Assembly: GCA_022772085.1 (NCBI GenBank) | Contig: JALFBN010000010.1 | Location: forward strand, 62,001-126,000 | From: Porphyromonas sp. | GTDB taxonomy: Bacteria > Bacteroidota > Bacteroidia > Bacteroidales > Porphyromonadaceae | Reading direction: 5' to 3' | Length of the DNA: 64,000 nt | Shown here: positions 25,085 through 33,805 of the stretch, piece by piece | Layout: each line of letters opens with the position of its first letter | Numbering within the stretch: position 1 is the first letter of the stretch | The notes under the pieces: model-generated | Told to the model about the DNA's origin: nothing | The model's database searches: none | The model's input: only the letters and a program-made list of their open reading frames with translations | Program-made: the position numbers and the translations under genes

Positions 25085-27529
25085 ATGAACAAGTTGATAC
25101 GTCGTACTATTGGAGGGCTGCTCCTCTGCCTCTCCATAACCCTAGCTTGGTCTCAGCAAAAGATTAGGGTGTATGGCTATGTCATAGATCGAGAGGAAAA
25201 GCCCATAGAGCTAGCATCAATCAAGGTCGTAGGGCAGGCAATAGGCACCCTAACCAACCTCAAGGGTGCATACAGTCTGAACCTCCCTGCCACCAAAGAT
25301 TCCATCACTCTCGAATACAGTTGCATGGGTTACCGATCCGTCATCAAAACTTTCCCAAAAGGCATTTCGCAAGATCTCAGACTTAATGTTACCTTGCCCG
25401 AATCCTCCAACGAACTTGCCTCGGTTACAGTCGTTGCTCCTACCAAAAAACTACAAAACATGACCCCCATCGCGGCCGAAAATATCCGTGTATCGGTCGG
25501 ACCGGCCTCAGGTGTAGAATCCCTTGTAGGTACCTATGCTGGCGTAACACAGAACAATGAACTCAGTGCACAATACTCTGTCCGTGGGGGGAATTATGAC
25601 GAGAATATGGTCTATGTCAATGGCATAGAGATACAACGCCCCCTCCTTGTACGCACGGCACAGCAGGAGGGCCTTAGCTTTGTACATCCTGAGATGACCC
25701 AGTCGGTGAACTTCTCCGCAGGGGGGTACTCCGCAGAGTATGGCGACAAAATGTCTTCTGTCCTTGATATTCGCTACAAAACGCCAAAGGATTTTGAGGG
25801 ATCGGTAGAGGTCGGGCTGCAGAGTGATCAAGTTTATCTAGGCTCTCGCCATGGAGGTTTTAGCCAAATTACGGGGATTCGCTTCAAAGATGGACGTACC
25901 TTACTCGGCTCCATGGATACCAAAGGAGAATATGAACCGCTCTACCTTGATATGCAGAGCTACATAACACAACGCCTGAATGATCGATGGACTTTGAGTT
26001 TCCTTGGCAATATCTCCCTAACCCATTATAGTTTTACCCCTCAAACCCGAGAAACCAGCTTCGGGACGCTCTCTGACATCAAGAAGCTCAAAGTCTATTT
26101 TGACGGAAAAGAGAGAGATCGATTCCACTCTTACTTCGGGGCTCTTAGTGCAACTTACATCCCCTCTTCGACGCAACGGCATACCTTGAGCCTACATCTA
26201 TACGACAGCAGAGAGGAGGAGACCTACGATATCGAAGGGGCTTACTTCCTTGACAATGCTCAAGAGGGCAAAGAGGGTCAAGCCCAAGCCACCGACCAAC
26301 TGAATGCTTTAGCGACGGGAACCAATATGGAGCATGCCCGCAACAGATTGCGATATACATTGGTAACGCTCTCTTATAATACGCTTTTTCATCTCTCCTC
26401 GCAACACCTGATCAAGGGAGGTTTGAATGCCCGACTCGAAGAGGTAAACGACTACATCAGCGAATGGACACGGAGAGACTCTGCAGGTTACAATACACCG
26501 CATTACAGCGATCGTATTGAAATGCTACACAACCTCTACTCCCAAAACAGGCTTAAAAGCTATCGTATATCCGCCTACTTGATGGATCAAATGAACTTCC
26601 AGCTCCCCAAAGGACGACTATCCCTATACCCGGGGATCCGTGTCTCTTATTGGGGATTCAATCGGGAAGTAATCGTAAGTCCTCGATTGGTTGCCGCCTT
26701 CTCACCCGAGAAGCAATCCGCGCTGACCTTCCGCTTTGCGACAGGACTTTACTACCAAGCGCCCTTTTATAAGGAGATCCGAAATACAGTAAAAGACGAG
26801 CAAGGGAATAACATTGTAGAGCTAAATCAACAAATTCGCTCCCAAGGCTCTCTACACCTCCTCCTCGGGGGGGACTACAACTTCAAGTTCGACGATAGGA
26901 ACTTCCGCTTGACAACGGAACTCTACTACAAGTACCTGTACCACCTCAATCCTTACCGCGTAGACAACGTAAAGGTGCGCTATCTCGGGAATAATATCGG
27001 ATCTGGATATGTTGCCGGGCTTGATTTGAAACTTTTTGGGCAATTTGTTCCTGACGTGGATTCTTGGGTTACTGCTTCCATCTTGACGAGCAAACAACAT
27101 ATTCCCGGAGTAGGCGATATGCCCCTACCCAATGCTCCTCGGTACAACCTATCGCTATTTTTCCAAGATTACTTCCCGGGATACAAACGCATTCGAATGA
27201 GCCTTCGAGGGGCTCTCTCGGGGGGATTGCCCCAATTCCGCCCCACGGCAGAGTTTCTCCCCCCGGCATTCATCGGCTCACCTTATAAGCGTGTAGATAT
27301 TGGTCTCACCTATCGACTATTCGATAAAAACCTCAATACAACTCAAAATAAAAAGGCGTTTTGGAAGTATTTTTCTGCCATAGATCTTAGCTTGGAGTGC
27401 TTCAACCTCTTGGACAATGCCAATGTAAGCGGTTTTTATTGGGTTACAGATGCCTTTCACCAACAGTTTGCCGTACCCAACTACCTCACACGCAGACAAC
27501 TCAATATCCGTTTGCGTGTCGATTTCTAA
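25085..27529 (+). CDS. TonB-dependent outer-membrane receptor with carboxypeptidase-like N-domain
   Basis: An 814-residue outer-membrane transporter. Signal peptide (MNKLIRRTIGGLLLCLSITL...WSQQ), then a carboxypeptidase-D regulatory-like domain (about 25-105, VYGYVIDREEKPIELASIKV), a plug domain (about 120-235, QYSVRGGNYDENMVYVNGIE and FSAGGYSAEYGDKMSSVLDI) and a large beta-barrel ending in ...LNIRLRVDF with the terminal aromatic. Substrate unknown. No SusD partner is adjacent, so it is probably not a SusCD glycan system. hflX follows after 18 bases. Confidence 0.9.
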   Translation: MNKLIRRTIGGLLLCLSITLAWSQQKIRVYGYVIDREEKPIELASIKVVGQAIGTLTNLKGAYSLNLPATKDSITLEYSCMGYRSVIKTFPKGISQDLRLNVTLPESSNELASVTVVAPTKKLQNMTPIAAENIRVSVGPASGVESLVGTYAGVTQNNELSAQYSVRGGNYDENMVYVNGIEIQRPLLVRTAQQEGLSFVHPEMTQSVNFSAGGYSAEYGDKMSSVLDIRYKTPKDFEGSVEVGLQSDQVYLGSRHGGFSQITGIRFKDGRTLLGSMDTKGEYEPLYLDMQSYITQRLNDRWTLSFLGNISLTHYSFTPQTRETSFGTLSDIKKLKVYFDGKERDRFHSYFGALSATYIPSSTQRHTLSLHLYDSREEETYDIEGAYFLDNAQEGKEGQAQATDQLNALATGTNMEHARNRLRYTLVTLSYNTLFHLSSQHLIKGGLNARLEEVNDYISEWTRRDSAGYNTPHYSDRIEMLHNLYSQNRLKSYRISAYLMDQMNFQLPKGRLSLYPGIRVSYWGFNREVIVSPRLVAAFSPEKQSALTFRFATGLYYQAPFYKEIRNTVKDEQGNNIVELNQQIRSQGSLHLLLGGDYNFKFDDRNFRLTTELYYKYLYHLNPYRVDNVKVRYLGNNIGSGYVAGLDLKLFGQFVPDVDSWVTASILTSKQHIPGVGDMPLPNAPRYNLSLFFQDYFPGYKRIRMSLRGALSGGLPQFRPTAEFLPPAFIGSPYKRVDIGLTYRLFDKNLNTTQNKKAFWKYFSAIDLSLECFNLLDNANVSGFYWVTDAFHQQFAVPNYLTRRQLNIRLRVDF

Positions 27530-27547
27530 CAATCTACAAGTCCCTAA

Positions 27548-28783
27548 ATGAAAGAATTCATCTTAACGGAATCTGCAACAGAACGGGCCGTCCTCATCGG
27601 ACTAATCACGCCTAAAGTAACGGAGAGGCAGGTCAAAGACTACCTAGACGAACTCGCATTTCTCTCCACTACTGCTGGCATAGAACCTGTAAAAAACTTC
27701 GTTCAACGGCTCAACATGCCCAATACAGCCACCTTTGTAGGCAAAGGGAAACTGGAAGAAATTGCTACCTATATCCAAGAAAATGAAATAGGAATCGCTA
27801 TTTTTGATGATGAACTCAGTCCCAAGCAACTCCGTTGCATCGAAACAGCTTTGCGGGTGCGTATTCTTGATCGGACAAGCCTGATCCTCGACATCTTTGC
27901 AACTCGGGCTCAAACAGCTCATGCCAAAACGCAGGTAGAACTGGCACAATACCGATATATGCTCCCCCGACTGACCCGACTATGGACCCATCTTGAACGC
28001 CAACGAGGAGGTGTCGGTATGCGTGGTCCCGGAGAAACCCAACTCGAAACGGACAAGCGAATCATTCTCGACAAAATAAGCCGTCTCAAGGAAGAACTTG
28101 TGCAGATAGATAAACAGAAAAGTGTACAACGTAAGAATCGGGGAAAAATGGTGCGTGTAGCCCTTGTGGGGTATACTAACGTCGGGAAATCAACCCTCAT
28201 GAATGTCCTGGCCAAAAGTGAGGTATTTGCCGAGAATAAGCTCTTTGCAACTCTGGATACCACGGTGCGAAAGGTAATTCTACACAATCTGCCTTTTCTC
28301 ATGAGCGATACGGTCGGCTTCATCCGTAAGTTACCTACTGAACTCATCGAAAGTTTCAAGAGCACTCTAGATGAGGTACGTGAGGCAGATCTTCTATTGC
28401 ACATAGTAGATATATCCCATCCCGATTTTGAATCCCAAATTGCTGTGGTGGAGTCAACTTTACGAGATATACTTGGAGCAGAGGACAAGCCCACAATCTT
28501 AATATTTAACAAGATCGATGCCTTTTCCTACATCCCTAAAGACGAAGACGATCTCTCACCCAAAGAGCGAGAAAACTACAGTAGAGAGGAGTTGGAACGG
28601 TCGTGGATCTCCAAACTAGGGCGTAACTGCCTATTCATTTCGGCACAAACAGGCGATGGTATAGAGGCTCTCAGAGCCCTTTTGTACGATAAAGTTCGAG
28701 AGATTCATACCAAACGTTATCCCTACAATGACTTCCTTTTTCAGGATTACGATAATATACTGACAGACGATTTCCCCATCTAA
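27548..28783 (+). CDS. hflX: ribosome-associated GTPase HflX
   Basis: A 411-residue GTPase that binds the 50S subunit and splits or rescues stalled ribosomes under stress. The N-terminal HflX domain (about 1-195, TRLWTHLERQRGGVGMRGPG with the glycine-rich GETQLETD element) precedes the G domain: G1 GYTNVGKS at 208-215, G3 DTVG at 254-257 and G4 NKID at 321-324. Length is typical. It is probably read with the TonB receptor gene and ends before a bidirectional terminator. Confidence 0.95.
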   Translation: MKEFILTESATERAVLIGLITPKVTERQVKDYLDELAFLSTTAGIEPVKNFVQRLNMPNTATFVGKGKLEEIATYIQENEIGIAIFDDELSPKQLRCIETALRVRILDRTSLILDIFATRAQTAHAKTQVELAQYRYMLPRLTRLWTHLERQRGGVGMRGPGETQLETDKRIILDKISRLKEELVQIDKQKSVQRKNRGKMVRVALVGYTNVGKSTLMNVLAKSEVFAENKLFATLDTTVRKVILHNLPFLMSDTVGFIRKLPTELIESFKSTLDEVREADLLLHIVDISHPDFESQIAVVESTLRDILGAEDKPTILIFNKIDAFSYIPKDEDDLSPKERENYSREELERSWISKLGRNCLFISAQTGDGIEALRALLYDKVREIHTKRYPYNDFLFQDYDNILTDDFPI

Positions 28784-28875
28784 TATCCCTCTCGTAAAGA
28801 CAAAAAATCCACCTCAGCCAATGGTATCTCATAAGTTTGGGCTAAGGCGAAAAAAACTTCTCGGATAAAAATGAC

Positions 28876-28922
28876 ACTACCCCAGCGGTGCCCCTCATTG
28901 AGTCTCCGCTAGGGTAGTTTTC
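28876..28922. terminator. bidirectional terminator between hflX and the beta-barrel gene
   Basis: ACTACCCCAGCGG (28876-28888) pairs with CCGCTAGGGTAGT (28906-28918), a near-perfect 12-13 bp stem with one mismatch. TTTTCTT follows on the + strand, and the minus strand reads GTCATTTTT after the stem. It serves the convergent pair hflX (+) and the OMP gene (-). The rest of the 197-base gap shows no gene. Confidence 0.85.
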
Positions 28923-28980
28923 TTAATTTCATTCAGCGCATACCATCAGTACATACGATGGTAAGCTAACTTCTCTACTT

Positions 28981-29574
28981 CTAAAATTCTAATTCTAAAC
29001 CAATCTCTAACTCTTCGGGAGCAAAGCGCACACCGAATCCTTTGGTACCGATCTCTGGCTCTTCTCCCATGATAAAACGATCGCGATAGCCCAAAAATCC
29101 TAGGCGTAGGCAGAGACATAGACCTTCGGTAAGATCAATACAGGCTCCTGGGCGTACCCCAAGCTCCCAACCATATTGAGGGCTCTTCACATTACTTCCT
29201 GGCATAGGCTTACTGATTACAGCATTCCATCCAAAGCACCCATCCAAATACAAATTAAATGGTAAGCGGTGGAGGTAGTAGTAGCGCACAAAGGGTGTTA
29301 CGGAAAAGGCTCTTGTATCATCCTCGAACTCATAAGCCAAAAAGGCTCCTACTCCCCAAGTATCATTGAAAAGGTATCCAGCTTCCGGACGAATGGAGAA
29401 GGTACTTGCCTTTTCGGAGGTGTTATACCAATAGTTTAGGCTACCCCCAATGAAAAATCGTCCATTATGATCATGCTCATGCGGCTCTGTGTTGGGAAAA
29501 TTGGCCTGCTGTGCTTCCAACATCCAAAGGGAAGCCAAAAGTCCTACGACGAGGAGAGAAAAACGTTTTAGCAT
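28981..29574 (-). CDS. small outer-membrane beta-barrel protein
   Basis: A 197-residue protein with a signal peptide (MLKRFSLLVVGLLASLWMLE...AQQ) and alternating beta-strands (GRFFIGGSLNYWYNTSEKAS, AFSVTPFVRYYYLHRLPFNL) ending ELEIGLELEF with a terminal Phe, as in 8-stranded OMPs. Function unknown. Start 29574 is chosen over an upstream in-frame Met because it begins the signal peptide. It lies 30 bases after the epimerase-like gene and is probably co-transcribed with it. Confidence 0.8.
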   Translation of the reverse strand: MLKRFSLLVVGLLASLWMLEAQQANFPNTEPHEHDHNGRFFIGGSLNYWYNTSEKASTFSIRPEAGYLFNDTWGVGAFLAYEFEDDTRAFSVTPFVRYYYLHRLPFNLYLDGCFGWNAVISKPMPGSNVKSPQYGWELGVRPGACIDLTEGLCLCLRLGFLGYRDRFIMGEEPEIGTKGFGVRFAPEELEIGLELEF

Positions 29575-29604
29575 ATCTGTGGTTATATTAAAAGTGGTAC
29601 ACAA

Positions 29605-30627
29605 TCAAAAATAGTACTTTAGTTTGTTGGGATCATTCTGCTTGAAAGCTTTGTAGGGCTCACTTTTAGAGAGGAGATTTTTTTTCTGCAAATTGCCGAA
29701 TAATTTCGTAGCTAGTTTGTCGGTTAATGAGCGATTTTTTCGTAGCTCTTCAAAGAATTCCTCTAGGGAATACTTGCGGAAGTGTATTATTTCTTCCAAG
29801 GCATCTCCATCGGCGAAGTATCCACCATGACGATTGTAGGTCGCAAAGGTGCGATCAGGAAAGTCCATTTCTCCCCATCCGATGGCAGTAAATAATGAAG
29901 ATAAAAAATTGGAATAAACCGTTTGACAGCTCTTACCACCCCCAACATTGTACACTTTATTCCAAATTGCAGATCTATGCTGAAAGCTTTCGATCAAAGC
30001 ATAGGCTAAATCTTCGGCATATATGAACTCTAGATGAGACTCCAAAGGCATCAAAAAGAGGTCTCCATCAACCTCCTCCATATCTGTTCCCATAACAATC
30101 CCTGGCCGGAAGATCGTCCACTCCAGGCTGCTATCCTGAACAAATTTTTCAGCCTGAATGCGGGTCATAGCAGAGAAGTTGCCAATTGATGGAGCCAAAA
30201 AGTCACTTATACGGATCATTGGAGCGGTCAGTCTATCGCCATAAACCTCAATTGAAGAGAGCATCACAAGGTAGGCCTTAGGCGAGTAATGCTCCAAATT
30301 CTCAATAAGGAATCGAGTGCCAAGGGCATTAACTTCTTCAGCTAAGACATATCGTTTGCAGGCTGTACGAGAAGAAAGGAATCCACAATGAATAACAAAA
30401 TCTTGATTTTTTGCTACCTCTATGGTATCCACAGGCTGAGCCAAATTTCCATACACGATATTCAGTTCATCACGCAGGGGCTCTAGCAAAGTCTGAGATC
30501 GACTCTTTTTGACGTCAAACACCGTAATCTTAAACTCCTCCTTACGTGTCAACAATTGTTTTAACACGTAGCGACCAACTTCGGTACTGGGACCCACAAG
30601 TAGTACGTTTATCTTATCGTTCATCAT
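29605..30627 (-). CDS. NAD(P)-dependent epimerase/dehydratase-like protein
   Basis: A 340-residue extended SDR-like protein. A Rossmann start is visible (KINVLLVGPSTEVGRYVLKQ) though the usual GxxGxxG is altered to GPSTEVG. The strand with VMLSSIEVYGD has the Ser region, but at the YxxxK position the sequence is MTRIQAEK, keeping Lys and lacking Tyr. It therefore may bind a dinucleotide without classical epimerase chemistry. The C-terminal 60 residues are basic and of unknown role. Substrate unknown. Confidence 0.7.
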   Translation of the reverse strand: MMNDKINVLLVGPSTEVGRYVLKQLLTRKEEFKITVFDVKKSRSQTLLEPLRDELNIVYGNLAQPVDTIEVAKNQDFVIHCGFLSSRTACKRYVLAEEVNALGTRFLIENLEHYSPKAYLVMLSSIEVYGDRLTAPMIRISDFLAPSIGNFSAMTRIQAEKFVQDSSLEWTIFRPGIVMGTDMEEVDGDLFLMPLESHLEFIYAEDLAYALIESFQHRSAIWNKVYNVGGGKSCQTVYSNFLSSLFTAIGWGEMDFPDRTFATYNRHGGYFADGDALEEIIHFRKYSLEEFFEELRKNRSLTDKLATKLFGNLQKKNLLSKSEPYKAFKQNDPNKLKYYF

Positions 30628-30651
30628 GATGTTGCACTAGTTATTTTGTCC

Positions 30652-30659
30652 CAAATATA
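30652..30659 (-). promoter_or_regulatory. -7 box for the epimerase-like gene
   Basis: The minus strand reads TATATTTG, a perfect TAnnTTTG, 24 bases before the ATG at 30627, with a weak TTCG about 20 bases further upstream. It lies in the 59-base gap after the histidine phosphatase gene, so the two are separately promoted. Confidence 0.5.
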
Positions 30660-30686
30660 CGAAATAATTGACATCTTGCCGAATGA

Positions 30687-31220
30687 TCAGTACTCTACAA
30701 GGGTGTGTGATGCAAATTCAGGAAGAGAAGCAAAGGCTTTATCAATAGTAAACTCTCCAATTATAGATCGAATGCAGTTAATCACGCCCCCATGACAGAA
30801 TAGAAGAATATGCTGAAACCCTGCTGCTTTCTTCTCATCAAGGAAGGCCCTGACGCGGTCCATCTGATCATTTAGAGACTCTCCATTGGGCGTGCGATGC
30901 TCTATATAATAGGAAAAGAAATCGGGGATATTGGAGGTTGTCAGGATCTCATTCCAAGGTTTCCCCTCCCAATCTCCAAAGTTCAGTTCCTTGAGACGAT
31001 CATCTTGCACAGCATCAGGATAGCCACAGTAGATGGCTAATTTGACCGCTCTACGCAAAGGACTCGTAAAGATGCCATCAGGATGCAACTCGGCAATGCT
31101 CCGAAGAGCTCCCTCGGCCTCCTTCTCAAAGGTGGGATTTACATCCACATCAAGAGCACCGTAGCAGGTATAATTGCCATCCAATTGCACCGACGTGTGA
31201 CGTATTAGACTTACTTTCAT
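30687..31220 (-). CDS. histidine phosphatase family protein (CobC-like)
   Basis: A 177-residue phosphatase of the phosphoglycerate-mutase-like superfamily: the phosphohistidine motif LIRHTSV near the N-terminus, SPLRRAVKLA, the acid region KELNFGDWEGKPWNEI and the second His in FCHGGVI. Size and LNFGDWEG fit alpha-ribazole phosphatase (CobC) of cobamide assembly, but the family is promiscuous. A CobD-like protein occurs far away at 61.8 kb. Confidence 0.75.
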   Translation of the reverse strand: MKVSLIRHTSVQLDGNYTCYGALDVDVNPTFEKEAEGALRSIAELHPDGIFTSPLRRAVKLAIYCGYPDAVQDDRLKELNFGDWEGKPWNEILTTSNIPDFFSYYIEHRTPNGESLNDQMDRVRAFLDEKKAAGFQHILLFCHGGVINCIRSIIGEFTIDKAFASLPEFASHTLVEY

Positions 31221-31254
31221 TGCATTGTTCGCATTTTAGAGGAACGTTTAACTA

Positions 31255-31761
31255 CTAGGAGAAACGTTTTTTGCCCTCACCATAGCCCTTTCCGCTTCGT
31301 TTTTTTGTATCAGTGGAGCGGAAAGCCTCTCGACCTCCTCGGAATGAGGGTTGGTCATCTTCTCGATCCTTTCGAAATTTGGCAGGGCGACCACCCACTG
31401 ATTTGGGCTTTCCCATGGGAGAGAAAAGGTTGCTTTTGGCAGACTTATTGCCTCCTTGTCCCTTGGAACGCGAGCGGAAACGAGGTTCATCGTTGTCATC
31501 TGCGTCAATGTATTGATGCCCTATGCGTACCGAGGTTTGCTCCGCAATCCGTTGCTTCTGCTCAGCTGCCATATCTCGGAGTAGCTCTTTTACAGGAAGC
31601 TCTTCTCCATCCAACTCCACGATATCGTCCTCAGAGACCGTATCGGTTAGCTCTGCTCTATCGCCATTGATCCAAACATGTCCTTGCTCTATAAGGGCTT
31701 CGACTTCTCTGCGAGAGCCCAAGCCCGTATCGCTTAGGAATTTATTGATTCTCACATTCAT
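31255..31761 (-). CDS. S4-domain RNA-binding protein lacking a catalytic domain
   Basis: A 168-residue protein. Residues 1-55 (RINKFLSDTGLGSRREVEAL, then HVWINGDRAELTDTV) are an S4 RNA-binding domain of the kind that opens RluB/RluF-type pseudouridine synthases. Instead of the catalytic domain there follows a basic, Ser/Gly/Lys/Arg-rich low-complexity tail (about 85-168). No remnant of the synthase domain is seen downstream. It may act as an rRNA-binding factor. It overlaps the glycosyltransferase gene by 20 bases. Confidence 0.8.
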   Translation of the reverse strand: MNVRINKFLSDTGLGSRREVEALIEQGHVWINGDRAELTDTVSEDDIVELDGEELPVKELLRDMAAEQKQRIAEQTSVRIGHQYIDADDNDEPRFRSRSKGQGGNKSAKSNLFSPMGKPKSVGGRPAKFRKDREDDQPSFRGGREAFRSTDTKKRSGKGYGEGKKRFS

Positions 31762-32659
31762 GGGAAACAGTCTGTTTGCTTGTAATTGATTGTATTTGAT
31801 GAATTATAGAAAGTAACATTCGATGATCTGCTTTCAGTGCAGGTAATGGTATCGTAGGGGTTCCCATCAACTGGGCTAAATGGGCAGAAGAGTTGTCTGC
31901 ACAAACAAGGCATTTTAGGGTAGAGAGCCGAGCTAGCTCACGAGCAAAAGACACCTTTGATATGATTTTAACCTCCCGAGGAAATGGATTTTGAAGAACG
32001 TTTAGTTGCGACAATGCAGTATCGTTGTTGAAGCCAAACAGATACAATGTAGCCTTGGGAAACTGTTCTTGCAGAACAGAAATCAGTTGATTGATCTCCT
32101 CTAAATCCGCAAGGTCAAACTCCTGCTTTTGCAATGGAGCGATACCTATGGCAAAGGAATCCGTTTTTATATCGAGATAAGAGACCCGAGGAAATGGGGC
32201 AAATGGCTCTTCTACGACAAGTCCTGCTCGAAGAAATGTTTTTTCGAAGAGTCGTAACATTGTAGGCACATCCGGCATAGCGATACGCTCTTGACTTCTT
32301 TTTACCTCAGGAGTTTTCTCGATACGCAAGCAACGAGGATTGTATCCGAAAGATCGAAGTCGTCTCACAAGGAACCCACTGCGCCAACTACGTTGTAAAT
32401 CAATCACTGCATCAAAGCGATCATATTTTAGTTTGCGAGCAAGTGAAAGGAGCCCGAGAATAGACCTATCAGTATGTCTAATATCAATTGCCATAGCCTC
32501 AAGGTTGTGAGGAGGACGTACTAAAATGCCCGTAATAGAAGGTTTCATGAGGTACGTAAAACGGTGCTCCGGATAGCGATTGGCCAGTGCATAAATAAGT
32601 CGAAGGCTGAGAGCAATATCCCCAAGAGAAGAGGTACGAATGATCAAGTAATGTGCCAT
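31742..32659 (-). CDS. glycosyltransferase family 9 (heptosyltransferase-like)
   Basis: A 305-residue enzyme of the ADP-heptose:LPS heptosyltransferase family, expected to add a sugar to the LPS core at the inner face of the inner membrane. Typical features: the opening LIIRTSSLGDIALSLRLIYA, DAVIDLQRSWRSGFLVRRL, and the C-terminal sugar-nucleotide region LVCADNSSAHLAQLMGTPTI. Slightly short for the family. The donor sugar is not inferable. Confidence 0.87.
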   Translation of the reverse strand: MAHYLIIRTSSLGDIALSLRLIYALANRYPEHRFTYLMKPSITGILVRPPHNLEAMAIDIRHTDRSILGLLSLARKLKYDRFDAVIDLQRSWRSGFLVRRLRSFGYNPRCLRIEKTPEVKRSQERIAMPDVPTMLRLFEKTFLRAGLVVEEPFAPFPRVSYLDIKTDSFAIGIAPLQKQEFDLADLEEINQLISVLQEQFPKATLYLFGFNNDTALSQLNVLQNPFPREVKIISKVSFARELARLSTLKCLVCADNSSAHLAQLMGTPTIPLPALKADHRMLLSIIHQIQSITSKQTVSHECENQ

Positions 32660-32856
32660 GAGTTCTTATGAAAGCGTAATCTAAACTTCATTTCTAGCAC
32701 AAGAGGTATACCTAAAAGGCTAAACCAAGGGCAATCCATGCGCCCGAATCAAAACGTACCATACCCCGATCTCACTAATACTTCGGAAATAATCACTCCT
32801 ATACAAGGCAAGAAACGATATGTTTCCCTCTTCATATATTTTGAGACTAAGCAAGA

Positions 32857-32881
32857 CTAAAGAGGGAATGCCCCTCTTTAG
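32857..32881 (-). terminator. hairpin terminator after folD
   Basis: CTAAAGAGGG (32857-32866) pairs with CCTCTTTAG (32873-32881), extended by flanking partial complementarity (CTAAGCAA/TTGCTAAG). It lies 12 bases beyond the folD stop on the minus strand. The T-run on that strand is poor. The remaining 175 bases up to the glycosyltransferase start show no gene. Confidence 0.6.
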
Positions 32882-32892
32882 CGATTGCTAAG

Positions 32893-33789
32893 CTAATCAA
32901 ACTTGATCTCTTTTTTTGCAGCTTTGAGTGTATTCATCATGAGCGAAACGATCGTCATCGGACCGACCCCCCCGGGCACCGGAGTTATGTACGAACAAAG
33001 TGGAGCGACTTCGTCAAATTTCACATCACCCATAAGAGTAAATCCGCTCTTCTTCGTTGCATCGGGCACTCGGGTAGTACCTACATCGACGAGTACTGCT
33101 CCTTTCTTAACCATATCGGCAGTAACGAACTCTGGACTCCCGAGAGCTGCAACAATGATGTCGGCAGAGAGACACATCTCTTTGATATTGGGAGTACGGC
33201 TGTGACACACTGTAACAGTGCAATCTCCAGGGTACCCCTTTTGCATCAAGAGCTGAGCGATGGGCTTCCCTACAATGTTGCTACGTCCAAGTACAACGCA
33301 GTGCTTTCCTTTGGTGGGGATTTCATAACGACGAAGTAGCTCGACGATCCCTTGTGGAGTTGCTGAAATAAAGCAGGGCAAGCCGATGCTGAGACGTCCC
33401 ACGTTAATGGGATGGAATCCGTCTACATCTTTACGATAGTCGACACGCTCAATCACTTTTTGCTCGTCTATGTGTTTGGGCAAGGGCAATTGAATGATAA
33501 AACCATCCACTTCAGGGTCATTATTGAGGCGGTCGATCTCTTGCAAGAGTCTTTCTTCAGTGACATCGGCATCAAAGCGTACGAGTGAAGAGGCAAATCC
33601 TACCTCCTCACAGCTTTTTACTTTAGAGGCGACATAGGTTTCGCTACCTCCGTCATGTCCTACGAGGATTGCAGAAAGATGAGGACGACGACCCGTAGAA
33701 GCAACCATATCTACTACTTCACGGGCTATTTCTTGTTTAATTTCGGTCGATATTTTGCGACCATCCAGTATTTGATAGGTAGGTTCCAT
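32893..33789 (-). CDS. folD: methylenetetrahydrofolate dehydrogenase / cyclohydrolase
   Basis: A bifunctional cytosolic enzyme interconverting 5,10-methylene-, methenyl- and 10-formyl-THF for purine and formyl-Met-tRNA synthesis. Signatures: the catalytic Lys in [29 protein letters not shown], the NADP site [18 protein letters not shown] and the C-terminal [11 protein letters not shown]. 298 residues is normal. The aminomethyltransferase gcvT at 59.9 kb feeds the same one-carbon pool. Confidence 0.96.
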   Translation of the reverse strand: MEPTYQILDGRKISTEIKQEIAREVVDMVASTGRRPHLSAILVGHDGGSETYVASKVKSCEEVGFASSLVRFDADVTEERLLQEIDRLNNDPEVDGFIIQLPLPKHIDEQKVIERVDYRKDVDGFHPINVGRLSIGLPCFISATPQGIVELLRRYEIPTKGKHCVVLGRSNIVGKPIAQLLMQKGYPGDCTVTVCHSRTPNIKEMCLSADIIVAALGSPEFVTADMVKKGAVLVDVGTTRVPDATKKSGFTLMGDVKFDEVAPLCSYITPVPGGVGPMTIVSLMMNTLKAAKKEIKFD

Positions 33790-33805
33790 AGTTTGTGTTT
33801 TGAAT

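Noticed and set aside
27919-28512. 197-codon open frame antisense to hflX
   Set aside because: hflX is certain here; the antisense product is a Ser/Arg/Thr-rich shadow.
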